DNA from: Herbidospora yilanensis
Lineage (GTDB): Bacteria; Actinomycetota; Actinomycetes; Streptosporangiales; Streptosporangiaceae
NCBI RefSeq assembly: GCF_001570565.1
Contig: NZ_BBXE01000014.1
Coordinates: 310,001 to 374,000, forward strand
Length of the DNA stretch: 64,000 bases
Direction: 5' to 3'
Both the position numbers and the translations under genes were made by a program. Positions 17,494-25,788 of this stretch are shown in pieces (the first letter of the stretch is position 1; every line of letters begins with the position of its first letter). Under the pieces are notes generated by a model that had not been told where the DNA came from, ran no database searches, and was given only the letters and a program-made list of their open reading frames with translations.

Positions 17494-18468
17494 CTAGGGC
17501 ACAAGAAGTCTCCGGATCATGCTGTCCGCGCCCGCCGTGACGGCCTCCTCCGAGGCGCGTGGCCGCCACCCCAGAACCCGGCGCGCCTTCTCGCTGGAGA
17601 CCTTCTTGGCCTGCTCGGGCGGGGCGGCGTCGGGCGGGAACACGGCGGCGATCCGGGCGGCCAGGTCGGGAGCGCACTTTTCCAGGTGGGCGCTCAGCAG
17701 GGCGCCGATCCGCCGCACCGTGATGGCCGGGCCGCTGGACAGGAGGAACCGGTGGCCCGCGGCGGCCCCTTCCGTCATGGCCAGCACATGGGCCTCGGCG
17801 ACGTCGCGCACGTCGACGATCGGGATCTGCATGCCGGGGGAGCCGGGCAGCCGCCCGTCCAGGAGGAGCCGGACGAGGTGGTTGGCGCCGGAGATCTCGC
17901 CGCCCATGATCGGTCCCATCACCGCGACCGGCAGGAGGGTGACCAGTTCCGTCGACGCCTCTGCCGCGAAGTCCCAGGCGGCCCGCTCGGCGAGCGTTTT
18001 GGCCCGGCCGTAGGCGTCCATGCCGGGGCCGTCGAGGACGGACCAGTCGTCCTCGGTGAAGGTGTGGTCGGTGGGCGGGTGGCCGAAGCCGGCGGCGTGG
18101 AAGGCCGAGGTGAGCACGACCCGCCTGACCCCGGCGTCACGGGCGGCGCGCAACACGCGCAGCGTGCCCTCGCGGGCGGGGGCGATCACGGTGTTCTCGT
18201 CGTCCACGTTCCCGAGGTGCACCGGGGAGGCCACGTGGAGAACGAAGTCGACGCCGGCGACGGCGGCGGCCCAGCCGTCGTCGGACAGCAGGTCGGCCTC
18301 GACGAAGGTGAGATCGTCGTTGTCGGTGAGCACCGCGCGTACGGCGCCTTCCTTGGTCGTCGACCGCACGGTGGTGCGGACGGAGTAGCCCCGGTCGAGA
18401 AGCTGGAGGATGCAGTGTCCGGCGATGAAGCCGGATCCGCCGGTCACGAGAACACGTTGGCGAGTCAT
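17494..18468 (-). CDS. NAD-dependent epimerase / dihydroflavonol-reductase-like extended SDR
   Basis: A 324-aa extended short-chain dehydrogenase. The Rossmann glycine motif is VLVTGGSGFIAGHCILQLL, followed by VADLLSDDGW-type Asp segment (VEADLLSDDGWAAAVAG) and HVASPVH. The catalytic YxxxK is in DAYGRAKTLAE and Ser lies in VVLTSAFHA. Start at ATG 18468, matching the canonical beginning MTRQRVLVTGG. It is divergent from an XRE regulator with a 103-bp shared promoter, so it is probably the regulator's target. Substrate unknown; family reduces aldehydes or ketones or modifies flavonoid-like compounds. Confidence 0.87.
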   Translation of the reverse strand: MTRQRVLVTGGSGFIAGHCILQLLDRGYSVRTTVRSTTKEGAVRAVLTDNDDLTFVEADLLSDDGWAAAVAGVDFVLHVASPVHLGNVDDENTVIAPAREGTLRVLRAARDAGVRRVVLTSAFHAAGFGHPPTDHTFTEDDWSVLDGPGMDAYGRAKTLAERAAWDFAAEASTELVTLLPVAVMGPIMGGEISGANHLVRLLLDGRLPGSPGMQIPIVDVRDVAEAHVLAMTEGAAAGHRFLLSSGPAITVRRIGALLSAHLEKCAPDLAARIAAVFPPDAAPPEQAKKVSSEKARRVLGWRPRASEEAVTAGADSMIRRLLVP

Positions 18469-18516
18469 GGCCGCATCGTCCGCCGCCCGGCTCCGGCGCA
18501 GCCAGGTCCCTCCCGG

Positions 18517-18527
18517 CACTGGTAGTG
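18517..18527. promoter_or_regulatory. Dyad CACT-GGT-AGTG in the SDR/XRE divergent promoter
   Basis: Perfect 4-bp inverted repeat around GGT, flanked by TCCC on the left and GGGA on the right. It is central in the 103-bp gap between the divergent SDR and XRE genes and is a candidate operator for the XRE protein. Confidence 0.4.
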
Positions 18528-18571
18528 ACAGGGACAGGCAGGCATCCGGCCACCCCGAATACCGTGGAGGC

Positions 18572-19438
18572 ATGACCGTCGAGCCGAATCTGCTGGGCGA
18601 ATACCTCCGGGCCCGGCGCGAACTCGTGACCCCGGAGCAGGCGGGCATCCCCTCACTGGGCACGCGGCGGGTGCCGGGCCTGCGGCGCGAGGAGGTCGCG
18701 ATGCTCGCGGGGATCAGCGCCGAGTACTACCTGCGGCTGGAGCAGGGCCGCGACCGCCATCCCTCGGCGCAGGTGCTGCGGTCGATCGCCCGGGTGCTGC
18801 GGCTCGACGACGACTCCTACCTCCTCGGGCTCGCCGAGGAGAAGTCCCGCCGGGCCCGGCGGCGGCCCCGGAAGGAGGTCGTGCCGGCCAGTACCGCGCG
18901 GCTGGTGACCTCACTTCCCTATCCCGCGTTCGTCGAGGGCCGTTACCTCGACGTGCTCGCCGCCAACACGCTCGCCACGGCGTTGTCACCGAGGCTGAGG
19001 ACAGGCGGGAACCGGCTGCGCGACGTCTTCCTCGATCCGGCCGAGCAGGCGCTGTTCCCCGACTGGGAGCGGGCTTCCGCGGTGCTGCTCGCGGGGTTCC
19101 GCCGGTCGGTCGGCGCCGACATCGACGATCCCCGGTCCATCGAGCTCGTGGGGGAGCTCTCCCTGGCCAGTGAGCACTTCCGCCGGTTGTGGGGACGCCA
19201 CGACGTCGCCGGGCGGCTCGGCGCCACCCTTACCTTCCACCATCCCCAGGTGGGGGAGCTGCGGCTCGACCGGGAGAAGCTGGCCATCAGCGGGACGGAC
19301 GGCCTGATGCTCGTGATCTACCATCCCGAGCCGGGCACCGACGGCGCGGAGAAACTCGCCCTGCTGGCCTCCGCCACGGTGACGCCGATCAGATCGTCGG
19401 CTCCAGGATGTCGTACTGGCGGTACGGAAGCGGAGTGA
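18572..19438 (+). CDS. XRE regulator with MmyB-like ligand-binding domain
   Basis: A 288-aa transcription factor. Residues ~5-80 are an XRE HTH (RRVPGLRREEVAMLAGISAE, YYLRLEQGRDRHPSAQVL). The remainder is the MmyB-like PAS-related domain (LVTSLPYPAFVEGRYLDVLA, HFRRLWGRHDV, LGATLTFHHPQVGELRL). Such proteins typically sit divergent to one SDR or MFS target, as here. The C-terminal ~15 residues after LASATVTP run 50 bp into the convergent gene at 19389, and may be a read-through extension of the usual end. Confidence 0.88.
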   Translation: MTVEPNLLGEYLRARRELVTPEQAGIPSLGTRRVPGLRREEVAMLAGISAEYYLRLEQGRDRHPSAQVLRSIARVLRLDDDSYLLGLAEEKSRRARRRPRKEVVPASTARLVTSLPYPAFVEGRYLDVLAANTLATALSPRLRTGGNRLRDVFLDPAEQALFPDWERASAVLLAGFRRSVGADIDDPRSIELVGELSLASEHFRRLWGRHDVAGRLGATLTFHHPQVGELRLDREKLAISGTDGLMLVIYHPEPGTDGAEKLALLASATVTPIRSSAPGCRTGGTEAE

Positions 19439-19796
19439 TCACCGTCAGCGACCCCTTCTCCTTGTGCTTGGCCGCCTTCCACAACGCCCCGAACGTCGCC
19501 TTCAGATCACGCAGCGGCTCGGGGTCGAGTCCGTTGGCGATCGCCAGCCGGTGGCACACCACCACGAAGGTGTGGATGAACCGCCAGTCGGGCAGCACGT
19601 CGCGCCGCCCCGACAGGTAGTCGGACAGGGTCGAGTCGGGTAACCGCACCCAGCCCGCGTGGTCTTCCTCCGCGCACAGGGCCGCGGCGGCCTTCTCGAC
19701 CTCTTTGAGTGACGGGTTGCCGGCGTCGACCCGCAGGCCGACCGACGTGTCGCGGAGCAGGTCTCGGGAGGCCTTGCCGGCGAGCTCATCACGCAT
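19389..19796 (-). CDS. Hypothetical protein with N-terminal HTH-like segment
   Basis: A 135-aa protein containing PSLKEVEKAAAALC and PDSTLSDYLSGRRDVLPDWR, a pattern like the XRE-type N-terminal segments seen at the start of many actinobacterial signalling proteins. The second part (FIHTFVVVCHRLAIANGLD) looks like the accompanying helix. No effector domain follows, so it is either a stand-alone adaptor or a remnant of a longer protein. It overlaps the 3' end of the XRE regulator by 50 bp. The 266 bp upstream contain nothing recognisable besides its promoter region. Confidence 0.6.
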   Translation of the reverse strand: MRDELAGKASRDLLRDTSVGLRVDAGNPSLKEVEKAAAALCAEEDHAGWVRLPDSTLSDYLSGRRDVLPDWRFIHTFVVVCHRLAIANGLDPEPLRDLKATFGALWKAAKHKEKGSLTVITPLPYRQYDILEPTI

Positions 19797-20062
19797 TGGG
19801 GGGATCCGTTTCTGGACGCGGTGATAACCGTGGCAATTGTGAGAGTAATACCTGTCGTGATGGCATGCACCATTGATTACTGATTTTCAATCGGTGAGCC
19901 GATGTGCGGATATGGCGAGGAAATTCCGGCGATATCCGTGGCCGTCCGGGGTCATCCGGTGGCGTCCGGGCGTGCGGAAAATCCCAGGTCCGACGGTATC
20001 CGGCGGAGGGTGTGTATAAGTGGAGCCGGAAGGGCGTCCGCCTGGGAAAGGGGAAGCCGACT

Positions 20063-20599
20063 GTGCGAAGCATCGTGCCGATCGCGGTGGTATGTCTGCT
20101 GGGAGCCGCGAGTCCGGCGTACGCCGACCACACCACCGACATCCGCGTCTACAACCGGATGGACGGCAGCCGCCTCGCGGTGGCCGACAACGGCACCGCC
20201 GAAGGCGCCCGGGTGATCAGCCTGCGGTCGCCGGCCTGGCAGTACACCACCGCGCGCTGGACGGTCGACGAGCGGTCCGACGGCTACACCGTCTTCAAGA
20301 ACGAACTGGCCAACAAGTGCCTGCAGCCGGGCACGGCGAACCCGGTGGCCGGCGACCCCCTCGTCATCCGCACCTGCGACGGGTCGAAGTTGCAGGACTG
20401 GTCGCGGCGGGCCGAGGAGACCTACGCCGACACGCCGACCGGGTGGGGGAGCTTCCGGCCCCGGCTGAACCCGGGCCTGGCGATCACGATCGCGACGTGG
20501 GAGGCCGGGGGGAGCCGTGACTCGCTCTACCTCGACGCCGACCAGAACTCCACCGACCGGCTCTGGCGGCTGGCCAGAGGCAACAACACCTGGTGGTAG
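20063..20599 (+). CDS. Small secreted ricin-type lectin-like protein
   Basis: A 178-aa secreted protein. GTG 20063 follows AAAGGGGAAG and begins a short signal peptide (VRSIVPIAVVCLLGAASPAYA, cleavage after AYA). The mature part resembles one ricin/RICIN beta-trefoil: DIRVYNRMDGSRLAVADNGT, CLQPGTANPVAGDPLVIRTC, LQDWSRR and LYLDADQNSTDRLWRL. The lone QxW-like element is LQDW. It probably binds glycan outside the cell. It is followed by a hairpin terminator, so it is monocistronic. Confidence 0.78.
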   Translation: MRSIVPIAVVCLLGAASPAYADHTTDIRVYNRMDGSRLAVADNGTAEGARVISLRSPAWQYTTARWTVDERSDGYTVFKNELANKCLQPGTANPVAGDPLVIRTCDGSKLQDWSRRAEETYADTPTGWGSFRPRLNPGLAITIATWEAGGSRDSLYLDADQNSTDRLWRLARGNNTWW

Positions 20600-20603
20600 G
20601 CCG

Positions 20604-20638
20604 GTTCCGGCGTGGAACGTGCCGTTTCACGCCGGAAC
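20604..20638 (+). terminator. Hairpin terminator after the lectin-like gene
   Basis: Perfect 11-bp stem GTTCCGGCGTG / CACGCCGGAAC with a 13-base loop, immediately after the stop at 20599 and before the next ribosome-binding region. Confidence 0.75.
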
Positions 20639-20661
20639 ATCCCAGGAGTAACGTTCGCCAG

Positions 20662-21618
20662 ATGCGTCTCCTGCTCCCCGCCGTCCTGCTCGCCTCCGTG
20701 CTCCCGGCGGCTCCGGCCCAGGCGGCGGCCGTCCAGGTCGTCGGCAAGGGAACCCCCGCGAGCTGCACCTCCCAGGCGGTCGTGAACGCCGTGGCGAAGG
20801 GCGGCACCATCCGCTTCGACTGCGGCCCGAAGCCGGTCACGATCAAGATGACCGCCACCGCGAAGGTCCGCAACACCAGCCGCGACGTCGTCATCGACGG
20901 CGGCGGCAAGGTCACCCTCAGCGGCATGGGCAAACGCCGCATCCTCTACATGAACACCTGCGACCGGGCCCAGATCTGGACCACCTCCCACTGCCAGGAC
21001 CAGGCCACCCCCCGGCTGACGATCAAGAACATCGGCTTCGCCGACGGCAACTCGACCGGCCGGCGCGCCGAGGGCGGCGGCGGTGGCGCGGTCTTCGTCC
21101 GGGGCGGGCGCCTGTCGGTCAGCAACGCCGCCTTCACCCGCAACCGCTGCGAGGCGAGCGGCCCCGACCTGGGCGGCGCGGCCATCCGCGTGCTCGACCA
21201 GTACAAGGACCTGCCCGTCACGGTCAGGAAGAGCCGCTTCACCAACGGCGCCTGCGCCAACGGCGGCGCGCTGAGCAGCATCGGCGTCTCGTGGGTGGTC
21301 GTCGACAGCGTCTTCACCGGCAACCGCGCGACCGGCTCGGGCGCGAACCCGGCCCGCAGCGGCAAACCGGGCGGCGGCAGCGGCGGCGCGCTCTACATGG
21401 ACGGCAACCGCTTCACCGTCAAGATCAGCGGCTCGACCATCCAGAACAACCGCGCCAACGAGGGCGGCGGCGCCATCTTCTTCGTCAGCAACGACAACAC
21501 CGGCACCCTGCACATCACGAGGTCCAGGCTCCGCGACAACCCGAGCCTCGGCTTCGAGACCGCCGGCTTCCCCGGCATCTTCTTCAAGGGCAACGGCAAA
21601 CCGCACGTAACACCCTGA
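20662..21618 (+). CDS. Secreted right-handed beta-helix protein (pectate-lyase-like fold)
   Basis: A 318-aa protein with a clear signal peptide (MRLLLPAVLLASVLPAAPAQA). The mature region shows the polymorphic-outer-membrane/beta-helix repeat style: TIRFDCGPKPVTIKMTATAK, VVIDGGGKVTLSGMGK, then repeated GGGGAVFV, GGALSSIG, GGALYMDG and GGGAIFF turns, each followed by ISGSTIQNNRA-like strands. Such proteins bind or cleave acidic polysaccharide, but catalytic residues cannot be fixed from sequence alone. Convergent with the GH30 gene across a terminator. Confidence 0.8.
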   Translation: MRLLLPAVLLASVLPAAPAQAAAVQVVGKGTPASCTSQAVVNAVAKGGTIRFDCGPKPVTIKMTATAKVRNTSRDVVIDGGGKVTLSGMGKRRILYMNTCDRAQIWTTSHCQDQATPRLTIKNIGFADGNSTGRRAEGGGGGAVFVRGGRLSVSNAAFTRNRCEASGPDLGGAAIRVLDQYKDLPVTVRKSRFTNGACANGGALSSIGVSWVVVDSVFTGNRATGSGANPARSGKPGGGSGGALYMDGNRFTVKISGSTIQNNRANEGGGAIFFVSNDNTGTLHITRSRLRDNPSLGFETAGFPGIFFKGNGKPHVTP

Positions 21619-21773
21619 TTCTCCGTTACGGCTCCCGCCCACCCCGGCACCGCCCGCCGCCCCGGCCTCCCGCCGCATCCGGAGCCAACCGGCCGCGCGG
21701 GGAGCGGCGGTCGACGAGTAGCTCCGGAAGGCCCGGCCATGAGCAGCCGAGACGACCGACCGGGACACGAAGA

Positions 21774-21799
21774 TGGCCGGACCCCCCGAGGTCCGGCCA
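21774..21799. terminator. Bidirectional hairpin between convergent beta-helix and GH30 genes
   Basis: Perfect 10-bp stem TGGCCGGACC / GGTCCGGCCA, 6-base loop CCCCGA, in the 204-bp gap between two convergent stop codons. Nearer the GH30 stop (21823). Confidence 0.75.
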
Positions 21800-21822
21800 C
21801 CCCTTCACTCCCCTGCAGATGG

Positions 21823-23694
21823 CTATGCGTTCCACTTCTGGTTGGCCGCGCCCGTGCAGGTCCAGATCTGCAGCCTGGTCCCGTCGGCGCTGGAGTTGCC
21901 CGTCGCGTCGACGCACTTGCCGGACACCGGGTTCACCAGGTCCCGGCCCGACGTGTACGTCCACTGCTGGTTGGCCGTCCCGCCGCACGTCCACAACTGG
22001 AGCTGGGCGCCGTTGGCGGTGCTCTGGCCGGTCACGTCGAGGCACTTGCCGAAGGCGCGGATGGTGCCGTCGCCGGGGCGGGTCCACTGCTGGGCGGCGG
22101 TGCCGTTGCAGGTGTAGAGCTGCACGGCCGCGCCGTTGGCCGTGCTGGCCCCGGCGACGTCGACGCATTTGCCGCCCAGGCCGGTGATCTGGCCGGTGGT
22201 GCCGCCTCCGCCGCCGCTCTGGACGCCGGTCCACGTGAAGGTCGCGGTGGTCCGGGCCGGGAGGGTGTAGGTGAAGGCCTGGTCGCCCCAGTTGACGCGC
22301 ACCGACTGCGACGAGGTGGTGCCGTTGTGCGCGATCAGGGCCTTGGTGCCGTCGGTGTTCTTCCAGGCGACGTTCTGGACGGTGCCGTTGGCGGTCGAGT
22401 CGATGCGGGCGGCGCCGGGCTTGACGAACTTGGTCAGGTGGCCGGTCGTGTAGTACTCGATCGTGTTGTCGACCTGGCCGGCGCGGGCGCCGCCCTCCTG
22501 GACGGTGACCAGGCCGGTGCAGACGTCGCAGCCGCCGTTGTGCGGGCCCATCGACTGGTTGAGGGCGAGCGACCACTTCACGATGCTCTTCGACCAGTTA
22601 CGGGTGTAGTTCACGATGTCCGACATGTCTTCGTTGTGCTGGTTGCCGATCCAGGTGCCGCCCGAGTGCTCGGTCGAGAACTGGTTCACGTTCGGGTACT
22701 GGTTGTGCACCTGGGTGCCGACGTTCGGGTCGCCGAAGTAGCCGTGCCAGGCGATGCCGGCGAACAGCGGGTCGTTGCGCACCGCCGGGTCGGCCAGCAG
22801 GCCGGCGCCGATCTGGTTGTAGTCGCCGTAGTTCCAGTCGTGCACCATCACCTTGGTGGTGATGCCGGCCGCGCGGAACGCCGGGTAGATGTGGTTCTTG
22901 GTCAGTTCGACCAGGCCGGAGGAGTTCCAGCTCATGCCGGGGTAGTTCATCGCGGTCGGGTTGCCCGCCTGGCAGCAGTTCGGCTCGTTCTGGACCGAGA
23001 CGTAGTCGACCGGCACGCCGATGGCCTGGTAGCTCTGGATGTACTTGACGAAGTACTGGGCGTACATCGAGTAGTACTCCGAGCGCAGCCAGCCCATCTG
23101 GTCCATCCGGCCGTTGTCCTTCATCCAGCCGGGGGCGCTCCACGGCACTCCCTTCACCCGCAGTTGCGGGTTGAGCTGCTTGGCCTCCTGGGTGAGCAGG
23201 CGCACGTTGGTGTCGTAGCCGTTGGCGCCGAAGTCGTTGAGGTTGCAGCAGGTGTCGTCGAGGGAGACGTTGCCCGGCCGGGACAGGTCAGAGGCCCCGA
23301 TCGGGTTGCGCACGAACGACAGGCCGATGCCGTCGACGGGGTGGAACAGGCGGCGCATCACCGCGTCGCGGGTGGCCGCGCTGATCGCGCCGCCGCGGAA
23401 CAGGTGGGCGGTGGTGTCGGTGATCGACGCGCCGCCGCCCTCGAAGGTCTGGTAGGTCGTGTTCTCGTTCACCGTGATCGTGTGGGTGGCCCCACCGGCG
23501 GTGGTGCTGAAGTTGACGGGCGACTGCTGCTGGAGGCCGCGCGTGACGTTCCGGCCGCCGCCGTCGGAGGTGGTGGTGAGCCAGACGTTGACGGTCTCGT
23601 TGGCGGCGTACGCGGCGGGAGTGGCCGTCATCAGGGCCGCGGTGGTCACGAGGGCGGCGCCGATCGCGACGGCCCGGCGAAGGGGAGGTAACAC
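21823..23694 (-). CDS. Secreted GH30-type glycoside hydrolase with C-terminal CBM13
   Basis: 623 aa, exported (GTG 23694 after AAAGGA; signal VLPPLRRAVAIGAALVTTAA ending near AYA). The catalytic TIM barrel has the GH30 hallmarks: FEGGGASITDTTAHLF at the N-terminus, acid/base Glu in VDYVSVQNEPNCC, nucleophile Glu in NQFSTEHSGGTW. A beta-sandwich follows, then a GGGGG linker and a ricin-type CBM13 with three QxW repeats (AQQWTR, NQQWTY, NQKWNA). Likely hydrolyses beta-glucan or galactan-type polymers; exact specificity is open. It lies directly downstream of a LacI regulator, its probable controller. Confidence 0.9.
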   Translation of the reverse strand: MLPPLRRAVAIGAALVTTAALMTATPAAYAANETVNVWLTTTSDGGGRNVTRGLQQQSPVNFSTTAGGATHTITVNENTTYQTFEGGGASITDTTAHLFRGGAISAATRDAVMRRLFHPVDGIGLSFVRNPIGASDLSRPGNVSLDDTCCNLNDFGANGYDTNVRLLTQEAKQLNPQLRVKGVPWSAPGWMKDNGRMDQMGWLRSEYYSMYAQYFVKYIQSYQAIGVPVDYVSVQNEPNCCQAGNPTAMNYPGMSWNSSGLVELTKNHIYPAFRAAGITTKVMVHDWNYGDYNQIGAGLLADPAVRNDPLFAGIAWHGYFGDPNVGTQVHNQYPNVNQFSTEHSGGTWIGNQHNEDMSDIVNYTRNWSKSIVKWSLALNQSMGPHNGGCDVCTGLVTVQEGGARAGQVDNTIEYYTTGHLTKFVKPGAARIDSTANGTVQNVAWKNTDGTKALIAHNGTTSSQSVRVNWGDQAFTYTLPARTTATFTWTGVQSGGGGGTTGQITGLGGKCVDVAGASTANGAAVQLYTCNGTAAQQWTRPGDGTIRAFGKCLDVTGQSTANGAQLQLWTCGGTANQQWTYTSGRDLVNPVSGKCVDATGNSSADGTRLQIWTCTGAANQKWNA

Positions 23695-23738
23695 CGTGAT
23701 TCCTTTCGCGGTCCGCGGGACGCCGGCTGACGGACCAT

Positions 23739-23755
23739 GTAACAAATGAAACAGG
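23739..23755. promoter_or_regulatory. Operator candidate 1 for the LacI regulator
   Basis: GTAACAAATGAAACAGG, 45 bp upstream of the GH30 start. It matches 14 of 17 bases with the second copy at 23817-23833, in the same orientation. Both flank a separate dyad at 23766. Confidence 0.5.
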
Positions 23756-23765
23756 AAAGAAACCT

Positions 23766-23782
23766 TGCTGTGCGCCACAGCA
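23766..23782. promoter_or_regulatory. Perfect dyad TGCTGTG-CGC-CACAGCA upstream of GH30
   Basis: 17-bp perfect palindrome with an odd CGC centre, between the LacI stop (23810) and the GH30 start (23694). The half-sites have the size of a LacI-family operator. A short terminator for lacI is the alternative, but the stem is short for that. Confidence 0.5.
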
Positions 23783-23809
23783 CAACACGCACGGGAAAAC
23801 CTGTCAAGG

Positions 23810-24838
23810 TCAGTGTGAAACAAGTGGAACAGGCGGGACCGGTCCAGTGGATCCCCGCACGACCAGCTCGGCCCCCAGCGACACGTGCAGCGCCTCGACG
23901 GCCTGCCGGCCGAGGATCCGCATGAGCAGGGTGACCGCCGTCCGGCCCATCTCCTGCAGCGGCTGACGCACGGTGGTCAGGGCCGGGGTCGTCGCGCGGC
24001 TGACGTCGATGTCGTCGAAACCGGCGATCGACAGGTCGCCCGGGATCGACAGGCCGCGCTCGGCGGCGGCCCACATCGCGCCGACGGCCATCTTGTCGTT
24101 GAACGCCACCAGCGCCGTCGGCCGCTCGGGCAGGTCGAGCAGTTCGGCCGCCGCGCGGTGGCCGTTGCGGGTGTTGGGCTCGACGACCGCCCGGATCAGC
24201 TCCGGAGCCGGCAGCACGCCCGCGCCCGCCAGCGCGGCGGTGTAACCGGCCAGGCGGGCCTCGGCGGCCAGCCACTCGACCGGGCCGCCGATGATGCCGA
24301 CCCGGCGGTGGCCCAGGCCCACCAGGTGGGCCATCACGGCCCGGCCCCCGGCGAAGTGGGCGGCCGACACGGCGGCCATGTCCTTGGCGGGCGGGGTGCG
24401 GGGGTCGACGACGACGAAGGGGAAGGCGCGGTCGCGAAGCCGTACCAGAACGGAAGGCTCTTCCGGAGGCAGGATCAGGATCGCGCCCGCGATCCCTGAG
24501 CGGCCCGGCAGGGCGCCGAGCGTCTCGGCCGGCTGGGCGGCCTCGCCCGCGTTCAGGATCATCTGGCGGCCGTGCAGGTCGATGGTCTCGGCGACCGACG
24601 ACACGATGAGGCCGAAGTAGTCGGTCAGCAGATAGGGGCAGCGCACGAACACCGCCCCGGCCGCCTGCTCGGCGCGCGGCCGGGGCGCCTGGTCGCCGAG
24701 GCGGCCGACGGCGGCGAGCACCAGCTCACGCGTGTGCGGCGCCACGTTGGCCTGCCCGTTGAGCACCCGGGAGACGGTGGCGATGGACAACCCGGTCGCC
24801 GCCGCGACGTCGCGGACCGTCGCCCTGTCTCTGGCCAT
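23810..24838 (-). CDS. LacI-family transcriptional regulator
   Basis: A 342-aa repressor. The LacI HTH and hinge are plain: TVRDVAAATGLSIATVSRVL and NVAPHTRELVLAAVGRLG. The periplasmic-binding-like core follows (GAILILPPEEPSVLVRLRDR, GLGHRRVGIIGGPVEW, PTALVAFNDKMAVGAMW, DLSIAGFDDIDVSRATTPAL). Start ATG 24838 gives the normal LacI beginning. It precedes the GH30 gene by 115 bp on the same strand, which contains two repeats and a dyad, so it probably represses GH30 until a sugar inducer binds. The repeat at 23817-23833 lies within its own last codons. Confidence 0.92.
   Translation of the reverse strand: MARDRATVRDVAAATGLSIATVSRVLNGQANVAPHTRELVLAAVGRLGDQAPRPRAEQAAGAVFVRCPYLLTDYFGLIVSSVAETIDLHGRQMILNAGEAAQPAETLGALPGRSGIAGAILILPPEEPSVLVRLRDRAFPFVVVDPRTPPAKDMAAVSAAHFAGGRAVMAHLVGLGHRRVGIIGGPVEWLAAEARLAGYTAALAGAGVLPAPELIRAVVEPNTRNGHRAAAELLDLPERPTALVAFNDKMAVGAMWAAAERGLSIPGDLSIAGFDDIDVSRATTPALTTVRQPLQEMGRTAVTLLMRILGRQAVEALHVSLGAELVVRGSTGPVPPVPLVSH
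23817..23833. promoter_or_regulatory. Operator candidate 2, inside the 3' end of the LacI gene
   Basis: GAAACAAGTGGAACAGG, the second copy of the 23739-23755 motif, 78 bp away in the same orientation and within the last codons of lacI. Spacing of about 7.4 helical turns would allow looping only with distortion, so its role is uncertain. Confidence 0.4.
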
Positions 24839-24894
24839 ACCGTCTCCAATGAATCCACAAGCCGCCGACAAGCGGGCAATCCTATAAAAGAGCC

Positions 24895-25788
24895 ATGGAA
24901 CTCACGCGGCCCAAACCGGCGGACGCCCAGGCGATCCACGACCTGATCGCCGAACTCGACACGATCGTGGTCGGGCGGCCCGACTCCACCCTCGACGACA
25001 TCGCCGACCTGCTCGCCGACCCCGACTTCGACCCGGCGACCGACGGCTGGCTCTGCTTCGAGGACGGCCGCCTGACCGGCTTCGGCCAGGCGATGCGCAA
25101 GGGCCGCAGCGACGAGGTCATGCTCGACGTCCGCGCCCGGACCACCACCGCGGCCGAGGCGTTGTGGGAGCGGGTCCTGGGCCGCTTCAGCGGGGTCACC
25201 GCCGAGATCGGGGTGTACGCCCAGGACACCGCCCAGCGGCAGGCCGTCGAGTCGCGCGGCTTCACCTACGCGACGACCTTCCACCGCATGCGCGTCGACC
25301 ACCACGAGCAGCCCGAAGTGCTGTTCCTGCCCGGCGTGACCGTCGAGGCCGGGGCCCCGGACAAGGAGAGCGTGCTCCGCGACGTCCACCACGTGCTGGA
25401 AGTCGGCTTCGCCGAGCACTTCGGCGCCTACGAGCGCACCTACGACGAGTGGTACGAGTCGCGCCGGGCCGCCGGCTCCACCGACTGGGGCCAGATGCTG
25501 CTGGCCCGCGTGCACGGCAAGCCGGCCGCGGCCCTCATGGGGACCGACAACTTCGTGCCCGACGAGAACTGCGGCTACGTCCAGCGGCTGGCGGTGCTGC
25601 CCGCCCACCGCGGCAGGGGCCTCGGCAAACTGCTGCTCAGCCGGGCCTTCGCCGCCGACTTCCGGCGCGGGCGGGTCGGCACCATCCTCGACGTCGACAC
25701 CAACAACGTGACGCCAGCCCTGGGCCTGTACACGTCGATGGGCATGCGGCCCTACATGGCCCTCGACATCTGGCGGGCCCGGCTCTAG
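24895..25788 (+). CDS. GNAT acetyltransferase with two tandem GNAT domains
   Basis: A 297-aa protein with a weak N-terminal and a canonical C-terminal GNAT fold, the layout of mycothiol synthase (MshD) and related enzymes. The acetyl-CoA pyrophosphate loop is RLAVLPAHRGRGLGKLLLSR near residue 240; the closing strand is VDTNNVTPALGLYTSMGMRP. The first domain lacks the Q/RxxGxG/A loop and is probably non-catalytic. Divergent from lacI (56 bp apart). Substrate unknown; it is not next to other mycothiol genes. Confidence 0.85.
   Translation: MELTRPKPADAQAIHDLIAELDTIVVGRPDSTLDDIADLLADPDFDPATDGWLCFEDGRLTGFGQAMRKGRSDEVMLDVRARTTTAAEALWERVLGRFSGVTAEIGVYAQDTAQRQAVESRGFTYATTFHRMRVDHHEQPEVLFLPGVTVEAGAPDKESVLRDVHHVLEVGFAEHFGAYERTYDEWYESRRAAGSTDWGQMLLARVHGKPAAALMGTDNFVPDENCGYVQRLAVLPAHRGRGLGKLLLSRAFAADFRRGRVGTILDVDTNNVTPALGLYTSMGMRPYMALDIWRARL

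Noticed and set aside
21739-23691. 650-codon open frame on the plus strand
   Set aside because: It is antisense to the GH30 gene, which has a signal peptide, catalytic Glu motifs and CBM13 repeats. The plus frame has low-complexity Arg/Gly/Val composition typical of GC-rich shadow frames.
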